Of a stretch of DNA of 64,000 bases, positions 44,491 through 53,049 are shown in pieces (the first letter of the stretch is position 1; each line of letters opens with the position of its first letter). Made by a program: the position numbers and the translations under genes. The notes beneath the pieces are model-generated. The model ran no database searches. It saw only the letters and a program-made list of their open reading frames with translations, and was not told the origin of the DNA. The stretch lies in NCBI GenBank assembly GCA_002842045.1, contig PHBX01000013.1, forward strand, positions 39,887 to 103,886, given 5' to 3'. Source of the DNA: Chloroflexi bacterium HGW-Chloroflexi-3 (GTDB taxonomy: Bacteria; Chloroflexota; Anaerolineae; Anaerolineales; Anaerolineaceae).

Positions 44491-46764
44491 CTATCTTTTC
44501 TCCCCCAACATCCACATTTGTAACCCATCTGTAATAATCTCAATCCTGCCTGTATTTTGGGTGCTGATTTGCCCGGCCACAACTTCTGGTTGAAATTCAT
44601 GGTGGATCAAGATCTGTGGTTTCCAGGGAATTTCATTCATATCCACTTCTACCCCCGGTTTCACAAGCAAGACAGCGTCCTCCATCATCTGTAATCGATC
44701 AATGTTTCTGACTTCTCCATCCAGCAGCATCAAACGAAAATCTTTGTAGGTCAGGATCATCGATATCCCGGTTTTTGCTAACGTGTACCTCTCCAACAAT
44801 ACCCCATCCCAACAATCCACCTGCTGCCCGACGGTCAAAATACCGGTCTGGATCTGCCGCTCCTGCAACACCTTCTGCATCATTGCGGCCGTTTTGGAGT
44901 CTGGTATTTCCTCTCCCCACAGGAATTGCTGCACTTTAAATCGCACCAAAATCGTGGGGTAGGCTGTGGAGGTTTTGGCGTCCGGATGGGTCACTAATGC
45001 CAGATCAATGTTCCGTTCCAGCACCGGTAGATGTTGCGTTATTTTGCTGCTCATGGAATTCACCCGTTCTCCGGCATTGATCAAAATCCGTTTGCCAGTT
45101 GGCGTCTGCACCAGAACAACACCTTCATTCGGTTCGTCCAATATCCATATATGCAGTTGTCCATCCGGTCTGAGTAGCACGGCATTCCACACCAGAAAGG
45201 CAGCTGTCACCATCATGCCCAGCATCAAGATTGGTTTTTGCTGCACCTGAATGACATTCATTCCCTTCCGATGTGCGAGGAAAAAGATCAACAGGTACAA
45301 TCCGACTACCGTGAGGATACTGACCTCGCCCAGCACCACCACCCCAGAAGGAAATCCTGCCAGCCAGGTTACGACTTGATTGGTGTAGTACAGCGGCACC
45401 CACACAATGTAGGACAACAACTGCCCCAGTGGTTGAATCACCAGACCCACGATCACGGCAATACCACCCAGAATCATCACCAACGGCTGCACCGGCAGAA
45501 TCAAGGGGTTCGCCAGCAGGGTGGTGAGCGATAAACGCTCGAAATGGTACAAGACCACCGGCAGGGTCATCACCTGCGCCGCCAGGGTGAACAGGAAATA
45601 ATCGCTTACCGGTCCAGTGATTCGTTCCACCACTTGTTCCGGTAAAAATTTACCCGCCAGAGACCTAAACCAGTTCATCAGGCGATCGGCATACAGCACC
45701 AGTCCCAGCGTGGCGGTCACGGAGAGTTGAAAGCCAGCATCCCCAATCAAGAGTGGATTGAACAGACACATGATTGCAGCGGTCAGTACCAGGGTATACA
45801 TGCCGGATTGTCCACGCCCAATCAGGCTGGCACTCATCGCCAGACAGCTCATCACAGCTGCCCGAGAGACCGCCGGCGCGCCACCCACCAGCACGGTGTA
45901 CAGCGCCATCGCCAGGATGGCCAACACTGCTGCCCACCAGATCGACAGATATTTTCGAAAACCCTTGAGAAAAATACCCGCCAGAATTGTCATATTAAAG
46001 CCAGAAATCGCCACAACATGGGCTGTACCTGTATCCTGAAAGGCTTTTTCCAATTCGTACGGAATATCCGTTTCGATCCCCAGCAGAATCCCTGAGAGTA
46101 AACCTGCTTCTGGTTGCGGTAGAAACGCCTGGATGCGCTGGTACGCCTTTTGCCGTAAAGCAAACAAACCTGATTTTACCCAACCCGCCTGACCTGATGC
46201 TATCCATTTGACATAAGGGTATTCCATCAGGGAATAAATTCCACGCTGTGCCAGGTAATCTTTATAGGAAAATTCCTCGTTTTCACCAGGTGCCTGGAGT
46301 GTGCCAATCACATTGACCCTGTCCCCATATTTCCAATCCCCATTGCGCTGGACAACCAGCACCTTGCCCGTTATATCTCTTTTTTCAGGTTTCTCCATCC
46401 GATCAACACAAAAGGTGAAACGGACGGATCTCTCATTGTGTTGAGGATCGGAGCATACTACCCCGCTGATGGTTACTTTTTCCTGGTCGTTATAATAAGC
46501 GATATCGATTGGTGTGAATGGTTTCTGTTGAATGCTTGTGTATCGCCATCCACCACCAGCCAACACTACCAGAAGCAGGAAAACAGGCAGACTATGATTT
46601 TTAAAACCAGACCACTTCCGCCTTGCTAGATATTCCAAACCCAAAAATCCCAGACACACGAAAAAGCTGATCCGCCAGAATTCCACCGAAACAGGCGCAA
46701 ATAGAGCCACTGAAATGCCCAGCAGAAAAGCGGAACATACCCAGAATAATGGGATTCTTCTCAT
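44491..46764 (-). CDS. comEC: ComEC/Rec2 DNA uptake channel
   Basis: 757 residues. N-terminal DUF4131/OB-like part (ISGVVCSDPQHNERSVRF, GDRVNVIGTL), then the competence domain with ~10 helices: LLSGILLGIETDIPYELEKA, FQDTGTAHVVAISGFNMTIL, GGAPAVSRAAVMSCLAM, FNPLLIGDAGFQLSVTATLG. ComEC forms the channel that passes single-stranded DNA into the cell. The C-terminal metallo-beta-lactamase-like domain lacks HxHxDH; the place reads ALVTHPDAKTSTA, so the hydrolase is degenerate. Lies 55 bases downstream of ssb, same strand. Confidence 0.92.
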   Translation of the reverse strand: MRRIPLFWVCSAFLLGISVALFAPVSVEFWRISFFVCLGFLGLEYLARRKWSGFKNHSLPVFLLLVVLAGGGWRYTSIQQKPFTPIDIAYYNDQEKVTISGVVCSDPQHNERSVRFTFCVDRMEKPEKRDITGKVLVVQRNGDWKYGDRVNVIGTLQAPGENEEFSYKDYLAQRGIYSLMEYPYVKWIASGQAGWVKSGLFALRQKAYQRIQAFLPQPEAGLLSGILLGIETDIPYELEKAFQDTGTAHVVAISGFNMTILAGIFLKGFRKYLSIWWAAVLAILAMALYTVLVGGAPAVSRAAVMSCLAMSASLIGRGQSGMYTLVLTAAIMCLFNPLLIGDAGFQLSVTATLGLVLYADRLMNWFRSLAGKFLPEQVVERITGPVSDYFLFTLAAQVMTLPVVLYHFERLSLTTLLANPLILPVQPLVMILGGIAVIVGLVIQPLGQLLSYIVWVPLYYTNQVVTWLAGFPSGVVVLGEVSILTVVGLYLLIFFLAHRKGMNVIQVQQKPILMLGMMVTAAFLVWNAVLLRPDGQLHIWILDEPNEGVVLVQTPTGKRILINAGERVNSMSSKITQHLPVLERNIDLALVTHPDAKTSTAYPTILVRFKVQQFLWGEEIPDSKTAAMMQKVLQERQIQTGILTVGQQVDCWDGVLLERYTLAKTGISMILTYKDFRLMLLDGEVRNIDRLQMMEDAVLLVKPGVEVDMNEIPWKPQILIHHEFQPEVVAGQISTQNTGRIEIITDGLQMWMLGEKR

Positions 46765-46819
46765 CGCTATCTAAGAACCAACCATTGGTGAAGAATTTTT
46801 TTTTGTAATTCGAAAAGAT

Positions 46820-47188
46820 TTATTGGTTTTCTTCCACCACATCCGTTTCTGGTTCTTCTTCGTGCCAATCTAAGAATTGAATATTATCGATAATAGTTTT
46901 GGTAAAGTACTTTGTTTCACCATTGCTTTCATATCTCTGAGTACGCAATTGTCCTTCAATAAAAACTAATCTTCCTTTTTGTGCATATTTTTCACAAATT
47001 TCAGCTGTTTTACTCCAGGCTTCCATATTAAACCAATCTGTTTCCTTCTTGATCTCACCCACCTTATCTTTCCAACGCCGCTCCACAGCCAGAGTAAACG
47101 TACACAGATGTTTGTCGTTGGCTGTGTTTTTTGATTCCGGTTCTCTCCCAACACGACCAATTAACTGCACACGGTTCAATGATGCCAT
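46820..47188 (-). CDS. ssb: Single-stranded DNA-binding protein
   Basis: 122 residues with OB-fold SSB hallmarks: LNRVQLIGRVGREPESKNTA, CTFTLAVERRWKDK, TDWFNMEAWSKTAEICEKYA, KGRLVFIEGQLRTQRYESNG. The usual acidic tail (DDDIPF) is replaced by EEEPETDVVEENQ, so the interaction tip is not the classical one. Good ribosome binding site (AGGAGG). Pairs with comEC, suggesting use in DNA uptake or recombination as well as replication. Confidence 0.93.
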   Translation of the reverse strand: MASLNRVQLIGRVGREPESKNTANDKHLCTFTLAVERRWKDKVGEIKKETDWFNMEAWSKTAEICEKYAQKGRLVFIEGQLRTQRYESNGETKYFTKTIIDNIQFLDWHEEEPETDVVEENQ

Positions 47189-47370
47189 ACATACCTCCTG
47201 GTGTTTTTATGTTATTTAGTTATTACGATTTTTGTGGGATGAGGTTGTGATGAATCGGATGATTTTCCAACCCCAATCGGTGTTCATTTTTAAGCATGAA
47301 TACCTTAAAATAGTTTATAGTTAATTATCTGACTGTCAAGCAAAATTTAATCATAAATCAGGAGCCAGTT

Positions 47371-48003
47371 ATGTATATTTCAATAGAAGGCGTGATTGGC
47401 GTCGGGAAAACTACCCTTGCCCGTATGTTACAACCTGCCTTTGAAGCCAACTTATTGCTGGAAGTTTTTGAAGAGAATCCTTTTCTGAGTAATTTTTACG
47501 CCAACCGCGAACTGTATGCCTTCCAGACCCAGATGTTCTTCCTGCTTTCCCGTTACCGCCAGCAAAATCAACATGTCCCGGAATTATTAGCCGCAGATCA
47601 ACACCTGATCAGTGATTACACCTTCGATAAAGATGCGCTCTTTGCCAGAATCAATCTCAAAGGGGATGAGTTGGAGATGTACTACAAGATTCATGAAGCC
47701 CTGGCGGAGAAAATTCCACCTCCCGATCTGATGGTCTACCTGCGGTCTGATACCGATGTGCTCATGCAACGCATTGCCATGCGTGATCGCCCGTATGAAC
47801 GTACCATGCAGCGCGATTACATTCACGAGCTGAATCTCGCTTATGATGATTATTTTCTCAATCAGCAACACAAAGCCAAAGTGCTCATCCTGGATTGCAA
47901 TGAACTCGACTTTGTGCGCAATCCCGAACAACTTGAGTGGATTGAAAATCGTATCCGTCAGGTCTTACAGCTTTCACCATACCAACCCACTTTACCCATT
48001 TAG
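47371..48003 (+). CDS. Deoxynucleoside kinase 1
   Basis: 210 residues. P-loop IEGVIGVGKTTLARML, EENPFLSNFYAN, LLSRYRQQNQH, the D-R-S-like position as LISDYTFDKDALFA, and VYLRSDTDVLMQRIAMRDRP then ER lid residues. dNK/dGK-dAK family: phosphorylates deoxynucleosides in the salvage pathway. Here SDYTFDKD replaces DRS-Y, as in dGK-type enzymes. A second paralogue lies at 50588. Confidence 0.9.
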   Translation: MYISIEGVIGVGKTTLARMLQPAFEANLLLEVFEENPFLSNFYANRELYAFQTQMFFLLSRYRQQNQHVPELLAADQHLISDYTFDKDALFARINLKGDELEMYYKIHEALAEKIPPPDLMVYLRSDTDVLMQRIAMRDRPYERTMQRDYIHELNLAYDDYFLNQQHKAKVLILDCNELDFVRNPEQLEWIENRIRQVLQLSPYQPTLPI

Positions 48004-48029
48004 TCCACTCGCCCGAAAGGATCAGATCC

Positions 48030-49052
48030 ATGCGCATCACCCGTGATATTTTACTGAAAGCTGCCAGAACTGTCGTTCAACAACGCACCATGCGTGACAA
48101 GCACATTTTATGTGTCTATCTGACCGGTTCCGTGATTGATGACCTGCCCCTGCTGGGAGGTACTGCGGATATCGACCTGATCTTTGTGCATGACAATGTT
48201 CCACCGCAACCACGTGAAATCATTCGCCTGACCCCGGATGTACATCTCGATCTGGCGCACCACGACCAGTCCATCTATAACCAGCCACGTGAATTACGCA
48301 TTAATCCCTGGATTGGATCCTATCTGTTGAAAGATCCCATCGTTTTACATGGAACTAAACACTGGTTCGAATTTATTCAGGCAACCGTGAATGCCACTTT
48401 CAACCAACCTGAAACCGTCTTACAGCGCGCTTTACCGCTCTCCGAAATAGCCCGTCAGACCTGGTTGGACTTTCAACTGGACCCACAGGATCCCGACCCT
48501 CAGCGTATCTGGTCTTATCTTCAGTCACTCGAGCAGGCAGCCAACGCCCTGGCTATTCTGGAAGGTCCACCTCTGACCGAACGCCGTTTTATGCTCCAAT
48601 TTCCAGAACGCGTCACCGATCTAGGTTACCCGGGTATGGCATCGGGGTTGGTGGATCTGATTGCCCCACAGATGCCATCCACAGACACGATCATGCGCTG
48701 GATCACAAACTGGAGAGCTACGCTCGCAAAAGTTGGTCAAAGGGAAGATTGTCCCTTGGGACTCAGCCCCATCCGGCATGGCTATTACACCCGCGCGGTT
48801 GAAGCCCTCGCCAGTGACGAACCCGCTTCTGCCTTATGGATTCTGCTACATACCTGGACGCGTGCTATCACCAGTTGCCAGGCTGACCCGGAATCACTGG
48901 AGCATTGGAGTACCTGTCTGACCGAACTGGGTATATATGGCGAGCATTTCCAGAATTGCATGAATAGCTTCGATCAATTTCTGGATCAGGTGGAAGAAAT
49001 CACCGAAAAGTGGGCAGACCTTAACGGGATAGACCTCAGTTCTCTTCATTAA
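48030..49052 (+). CDS. Nucleotidyltransferase-domain protein of unknown substrate
   Basis: 340 residues, 26 bases after dNK1. N-terminal Pol-beta-like nucleotidyltransferase core: CVYLTGSVIDDLPLLGGTAD, IDLIFVHDN (GS ... D-x-D). The C-terminal ~200 residues are helical, with no recognised domain. No signal peptide. Could transfer nucleotides to a protein or small molecule; alternatively a degenerate enzyme. Confidence 0.65.
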   Translation: MRITRDILLKAARTVVQQRTMRDKHILCVYLTGSVIDDLPLLGGTADIDLIFVHDNVPPQPREIIRLTPDVHLDLAHHDQSIYNQPRELRINPWIGSYLLKDPIVLHGTKHWFEFIQATVNATFNQPETVLQRALPLSEIARQTWLDFQLDPQDPDPQRIWSYLQSLEQAANALAILEGPPLTERRFMLQFPERVTDLGYPGMASGLVDLIAPQMPSTDTIMRWITNWRATLAKVGQREDCPLGLSPIRHGYYTRAVEALASDEPASALWILLHTWTRAITSCQADPESLEHWSTCLTELGIYGEHFQNCMNSFDQFLDQVEEITEKWADLNGIDLSSLH

Positions 49053-49080
49053 TAATAATCATCCCAGAGGAAAGGCATCC

Positions 49081-49143
49081 TGTGGATAAGCCCGTAAAAA
49101 CTGTTGATAAACAACTCTTTTTTTGTAATCAGCCTGTGGAGAA
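49081..49143. other. DnaA-box group 1 (left part of putative oriC)
   Basis: TGTGGATAA at 49081-49089 (perfect, minus-strand TTATCCACA), TGTTGATAA at 49102-49110 and TGTGGAGAA at 49135-49143 (one mismatch each), just after the nucleotidyltransferase stop. Confidence 0.65.
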
Positions 49144-49731
49144 ATGAGTAAAACTTTTCAATTATTTATTTGACATTTTTTCCTGAAAATCCAATATATG
49201 GGGGTACCATTTAAATTTTTACCATATATACTGGTTTTCAAAAAATTATCCAATTTTCCAGAAAAAAGTTTTGCCAATTTTTCCCAATTTATATACATCT
49301 GGTCGTGGAGAAAAAATGACCATTAAACCACTATATATGGATTTAGGAATACATTTTTATCCCATATATTGTGGTTTTTCATTTTCTATCCACATATCCA
49401 CAATCCCTACTATTAATACGACTCTATAAATATAAATACAATAAGAATATAATTCTATTTTCCCTATTTCTCATCCTTTCAATAACAGTTAAAATATTGA
49501 TAATTGAATATCCCTAAATCCCGTGCTATTATAATTTCACACCACATAAATCTTAATACTTTCCTTTCTTACATTGTCTTTTGAATACCATTTTTACTCA
49601 TTAAATTTCTTAACCATTCAATCAAATTAAATTGCTGAGGAAAGCCATATTCTTTATTTACATGGTTTTATTTATTTAAAATCATGGATAAATTCATGGA
49701 TGATTTCCATGTAGACAAAAGGAGTATTATT
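49144..49731. other. Long AT-rich, gene-free segment with iteron-like repeats
   Basis: 590 bases of strongly AT-rich sequence without a supported gene. Includes four copies of a CCATATAT-n-TGG-TTT element (see repeat), two overlapping DnaA-like boxes (CTATCCACA 49386-49394, ATATCCACA 49394-49402) and a ribosome binding site near the end. Fits a duplex-unwinding element. Confidence 0.55.
49185..49380. repeat. Iteron-like element CCATATATNnTGGwTTTyA, four copies
   Basis: Plus-strand copies CCATATATACTGGTTTTCA (49222-49240) and CCATATATTGTGGTTTTTC (49362-49380); minus-strand copies CCATATATTGGATTTTC (49185-49201) and CCATATATAGTGGTTTAAT (49322-49340). Two in each orientation, within 200 bp. Confidence 0.7.
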
Positions 49732-50106
49732 ATGAATCACAAATCTCTTTTCACTGTAGGTTCCATCGTATTATTTATTTTTGGGTTAATCTGGATTCTC
49801 ATACCCGATATTGGTTTAGGTCTTTATGGAATTTCACCAATTGATGTCGCGACAGGTTTTGTTACCCGTTATTGGGGCTCTGCATTTTTGGGGTTAGCCG
49901 CATTGCTTTGGCTGTCCCGCAAGGCAACTGCAGATAGCATCGCAGTACGTGGCATTATTATCGGTAGTTTTGTTATGGCTATCACTGGACTCATCGTCGC
50001 ATTTGCGGACGCATTTTGGGGATCATCAAATAATGTAATCTGGTCTTCTGTTCTTCTTTATGGCATTTTTACAATTTGGTGTGGTCTCTTAATGCTTAAG
50101 AAATAG
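49732..50106 (+). CDS. Small four-helix membrane protein
   Basis: 124 residues from the ATG at 49732, with AAAGGAG before it. Four hydrophobic segments (FTVGSIVLFIFGLIWILI; TRYWGSAFLGLAALLWL; GIIIGSFVMAITGLIVAF; VIWSSVLLYGIFTIWCGLLM). No recognised family. The upstream 16-codon extension is not needed. Confidence 0.7.
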   Translation: MNHKSLFTVGSIVLFIFGLIWILIPDIGLGLYGISPIDVATGFVTRYWGSAFLGLAALLWLSRKATADSIAVRGIIIGSFVMAITGLIVAFADAFWGSSNNVIWSSVLLYGIFTIWCGLLMLKK

Positions 50107-50196
50107 GACAATTTTTATAAAATTTTCTAGTACTTAGTTTTATTTTGTTAAGTCCTTATATTTACCTTATACATTAAAGTTTTCTGTTCAGATAAC

Positions 50197-50225
50197 TTGT
50201 TTTTTGTATTTAATTCTTGTACAAT
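50197..50225 (+). promoter_or_regulatory. Promoter of spoVS
   Basis: TTGTTT (50197-50202), 17-base spacer, TACAAT (50220-50225), ~90 bases before the spoVS ATG, in a 210-base gap. Confidence 0.6.
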
Positions 50226-50316
50226 CAAATAAACTTTTATCGATATTATCTTAATTTTTGTTTGCTTATCGTTGTCCACCACTAGTAATAAAAAAACACA
50301 ATAAGGGAGAGAATCA

Positions 50317-50577
50317 ATGGACGTCATTAAAGTAAAAGCAAACTCACGTACGGCTGCAGTTGCGGGAGCTATTGCCGGGGTTGTTCGTGAACATCATCGT
50401 GCAGATGTGCAAGCAATCGGTGCAGGCGCCATCAATCAGGCGGTGAAAGCGTTGGTTCTTGCAAAAGGATACCTGGCAGAAGATGGTATCAATGTTGTAT
50501 GTATTCCTGAATTTGTGGATGTAGAGATTGATGGAAAGGTCCGCACAGCGATCAAATTATCCGTCGAACCCCGATAA
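50317..50577 (+). CDS. spoVS: Stage V sporulation protein S (SpoVS)
   Basis: 86 residues, the standard length. VIKVKANSRTAAVAGAIAGV, VREHHRADVQAIGAGAINQA, VKALVLAKGYLAEDGINVVC; the Alba-like fold of SpoVS. Known in Bacillus for late sporulation and septation, but widely present in non-sporulating Chloroflexota, Thermus and Deinococcus. Ribosome site AAGGGAGAG. It lies between the two DnaA-box groups. Confidence 0.95.
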   Translation: MDVIKVKANSRTAAVAGAIAGVVREHHRADVQAIGAGAINQAVKALVLAKGYLAEDGINVVCIPEFVDVEIDGKVRTAIKLSVEPR

Positions 50578-50587
50578 TTTTCATTTT

Positions 50588-51250
50588 TTAATTGGAAGCC
50601 TGAATGACTTCATCCGGGTAGAATACTACTTCGTCCTTACCGGTTAATTTTTCCTGAACTTTTGCAATGATCAGGTCAAGATGACGGGGGTGTTTGACAA
50701 AATCCAGCGAGTCGGCCGGAACCGTTAAGACCGGGCAGAATGTGAAATGATCAATCCAGCTTTCATATAGCGTATTCAATTGTTCCAGATAATCATCCGG
50801 GATGGTTTGCTCGTAAAAACGGTCGCGCTGTTTGATGCGCTGCACCAGGGTGGGAACCGAAGCGCGTAGAAAAATGACCAAATCCGGCGGAATTAAAAAC
50901 TCTGTCAGGGTCTCATACAGGGAATGGTACGTCTGGTAATCGCGCTCATCCATCTTTCCCTGCAGGAAAAGGTTACGCGCAAAGATCTCGGCATCCTCAT
51001 AAATGCTACGGTCCTGAATCACCGAACCTGGGGTCAGGATCAATTGTTGATGCAGGCGGATGCGATGGGTGAGAAAGAATATCTGCGAGTGAAAACTCCA
51101 GGCATTCATATCGGCATAAAAATCAGCCAGGTAGGGATTCTCGGTGACTGGCTCATAAAACGGCTGAAATCCCATACGCCGACAAATCATCTCCACCAGG
51201 GTGGACTTCCCAACACCGATGTTTCCGGCAACTGCAATATATTTTTTCAT
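50588..51250 (-). CDS. Deoxynucleoside kinase 2
   Basis: 220 residues. P-loop AVAGNIGVGKSTLVEMI, EPVTENPYLADFYAD, DRS motif VIQDRSIYEDAEIFA, FLRASVPTLVQRIKQRDRFY and lid EQTIPDDYLEQL. Same family as dNK1 at 47371 but only moderately similar, with the full DRS here. Probably the purine/pyrimidine counterpart in a two-enzyme salvage pair. Confidence 0.93.
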   Translation of the reverse strand: MKKYIAVAGNIGVGKSTLVEMICRRMGFQPFYEPVTENPYLADFYADMNAWSFHSQIFFLTHRIRLHQQLILTPGSVIQDRSIYEDAEIFARNLFLQGKMDERDYQTYHSLYETLTEFLIPPDLVIFLRASVPTLVQRIKQRDRFYEQTIPDDYLEQLNTLYESWIDHFTFCPVLTVPADSLDFVKHPRHLDLIIAKVQEKLTGKDEVVFYPDEVIQASN

Positions 51251-51381
51251 TGAATCTCCTTTTGGTGTTGGTATTTTTCTGGCAATGAATGCGGATCAGT
51301 TCACGTCCGCTTTTACTTAATTAAACCATTAAATCAGAAAAGCATTTGTCTTAAACAGTAGCAATGTGGAAGGATATGGGG

Positions 51382-51642
51382 TGTGGATATTATCCCTGTG
51401 GATACTTATCCCTGTGGATAAAATTCTGATGAATCTTTGAAAGTTGTAAATATCTGTGGATAACCATATTAAAAACCTGCATCAATTGTGGATAACAATT
51501 TATAAACGGTGGATAAATTATGATTCCAGGGATTCAGGGAGAGCATTCAAGCGCTATTGAAGTGTTATTGGAATAATTTTGGAAGCTTAACTGTGGATAA
51601 CTACCCCTAAATCTGTGGATAACTGGTCTTAATTGTGGAAAA
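51382..51642. other. oriC: DnaA-box cluster, probable core of oriC
   Basis: Nine boxes, all in the TGTGGATAA orientation. Perfect: 51413-51421, 51455-51463, 51487-51495, 51592-51600, 51614-51622. One mismatch: 51382-51390, 51397-51405, 51508-51516, and TGTGGAAAA at 51634-51642 (fits TTWTNCACA). No gene. Such clustering is typical of chromosome origins. Confidence 0.8.
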
Positions 51643-51657
51643 CTCGTTCTAAAAATG

Positions 51658-51685
51658 AAAAGAGACTGGATTTCCAGTCTCTTTT
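51658..51685 (-). terminator. Terminator of the ferredoxin gene
   Basis: Perfect 13-base inverted repeat (AAAAGAGACTGGA / TCCAGTCTCTTTT) around TT; works in both directions. It separates the DnaA-box cluster from the ferredoxin gene. Confidence 0.88.
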
Positions 51686-51704
51686 ATCTGCATTCAATAA
51701 TTTG

Positions 51705-51878
51705 TTATGCCGGGCGAATTGCTTCGTTGGGACAAACGTCCACGCAGGAACCACAATCCTGACAGAGTTCGGCGTCGATTACATAGTAGCCGTCGCCTTC
51801 AGAGATTGCATTTTCCGGGCATTCTGGTTCACAAGCCCCACACATTAAACATTCATCAGCGATAATTATGTGTGCCAT
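51705..51878 (-). CDS. 2[4Fe-4S] ferredoxin
   Basis: 57 residues, from ATG at 51878 (complement) to TAA at 51705. Two cluster motifs CLMCGACEPECP and CQDCGSCVDVCP, each Cx2Cx2Cx3CP. Clostridial-type ferredoxin carrying low-potential electrons. Upstream GAAAGGAAATAACG is a ribosome site. Stand-alone gene with its own terminator. Typical of anaerobes. Confidence 0.93.
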   Translation of the reverse strand: MAHIIIADECLMCGACEPECPENAISEGDGYYVIDAELCQDCGSCVDVCPNEAIRPA

Positions 51879-52026
51879 CGTTATTTCCTTTCAGCTATGT
51901 TGGATAAAATAGGTCAAAGTTTTCTGTTGCCAAGAATAGCACAATTTTAACATTGTTGTAGCGGTCTTTTGTCATCAAATGGACTGACAATTGACTAAAA
52001 ATCCAGGAGGTCAAAGGGTTGGTCAA

Positions 52027-53040
52027 TCAATCCCAATGCAGAATCTGTCTGCGCAACTCACCCCATTTGAGTGCATCGGCGATTCCCTGTTCAATCGAAA
52101 GATCGGCTTGCCAGTTCAATAAGCGCAGGGCTGTATCTGCGTTGGCGTAAGCGCCGGCAACATCCCCCGGACGGGGTGGCATGTCACGTTTCTGGATGGT
52201 TTGACCATAGACCTTCTCAAAGGCTGTCACCAATTCTCTCACGGTTACACCGCGACCAGTACCCAGATTGATCACTAGGTAGTTTTCTTTCGGGTTACCT
52301 GCGCGTTCAAAGACGTCATCGAAATCTGTCAGCCCCAAGACGTGCGCGCGCGCCAGATCCCAGATGTGGATGTAATCACGGACCCCGGTGCCATCGCGCG
52401 TCTCATAATCGGTTCCGGTGATGTGAAACTCCGGATTGATGCCCAACGCTGTATCGACCATCTTACCCAGCACCAGGCTTGGTTCTTTGACATGCAGTCC
52501 GGATCGCATCTGAGGGTCTGCGCCAATCGGGTTGAAATAACGCAGCGCGATACCTTTCATCCCATAAGCCGCACAGAAATCGCTCAATACCATTTCCATC
52601 ATATACTTGGTGCGGGCATAAGGGCTGAGGGGTTTCAACGGAGATTCCTCTGTTACCATGAATCCGGGCACCAGCGCATACAGAGAAGCAGAAGAACTGA
52701 ACACGACCTTATTGCAGCCCAGTTTGTGCAGATTCATGAACAATTCCAACGATTTAGCTACATTTTCACGGTAGTAGAGATACGGCTGTGCAACTGATTC
52801 CGGTACCACAATCAACGCTGCACAATGCAAACAGGACTGAATATCCGGATGGTCGCCAAAAATACGTGCCAATGCACTTGCATCGGCAATATCTGCCTGA
52901 TAAAAGATGTGATCCTTGGTAAACTCCACCCGGCCAGTGACCAGCGAGTCCATGATGATAGGGGTATGTCCAACGTCTTCCAGGGCAGATGCGACTGTGC
53001 TGCCGATATATCCCGCCCCGCCTGTGATCAGAAATTTCAT
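52027..53040 (-). CDS. galE: UDP-glucose 4-epimerase
   Basis: 337 residues. Rossmann GGAGYIGSTVASALEDVGH, SSSASLYA, catalytic Tyr-x3-Lys in YARTKYMMEMV, and GVRDYIHIWDLARAHVLGL, all as in GalE. Interconverts UDP-glucose and UDP-galactose for surface glycan synthesis. Nine bases after the membrane protein gene; probably one operon with two glycosyltransferase-type genes upstream. Confidence 0.92.
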   Translation of the reverse strand: MKFLITGGAGYIGSTVASALEDVGHTPIIMDSLVTGRVEFTKDHIFYQADIADASALARIFGDHPDIQSCLHCAALIVVPESVAQPYLYYRENVAKSLELFMNLHKLGCNKVVFSSSASLYALVPGFMVTEESPLKPLSPYARTKYMMEMVLSDFCAAYGMKGIALRYFNPIGADPQMRSGLHVKEPSLVLGKMVDTALGINPEFHITGTDYETRDGTGVRDYIHIWDLARAHVLGLTDFDDVFERAGNPKENYLVINLGTGRGVTVRELVTAFEKVYGQTIQKRDMPPRPGDVAGAYANADTALRLLNWQADLSIEQGIADALKWGELRRQILHWD

Positions 53041-53049
53041 GTCACTCCT

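Larger units (their letters stand above)
51251..51704. other. Gene-free segment with DnaA boxes
   Basis: 450 bases with no gene: DnaA-box cluster (51382-51642) and a terminator (51658-51685). Confidence 0.7.

Noticed and set aside
51251..51704. Plasmid-type replication origin
   Set aside because: No rep gene, partition genes or other plasmid functions; surroundings are chromosomal housekeeping genes.
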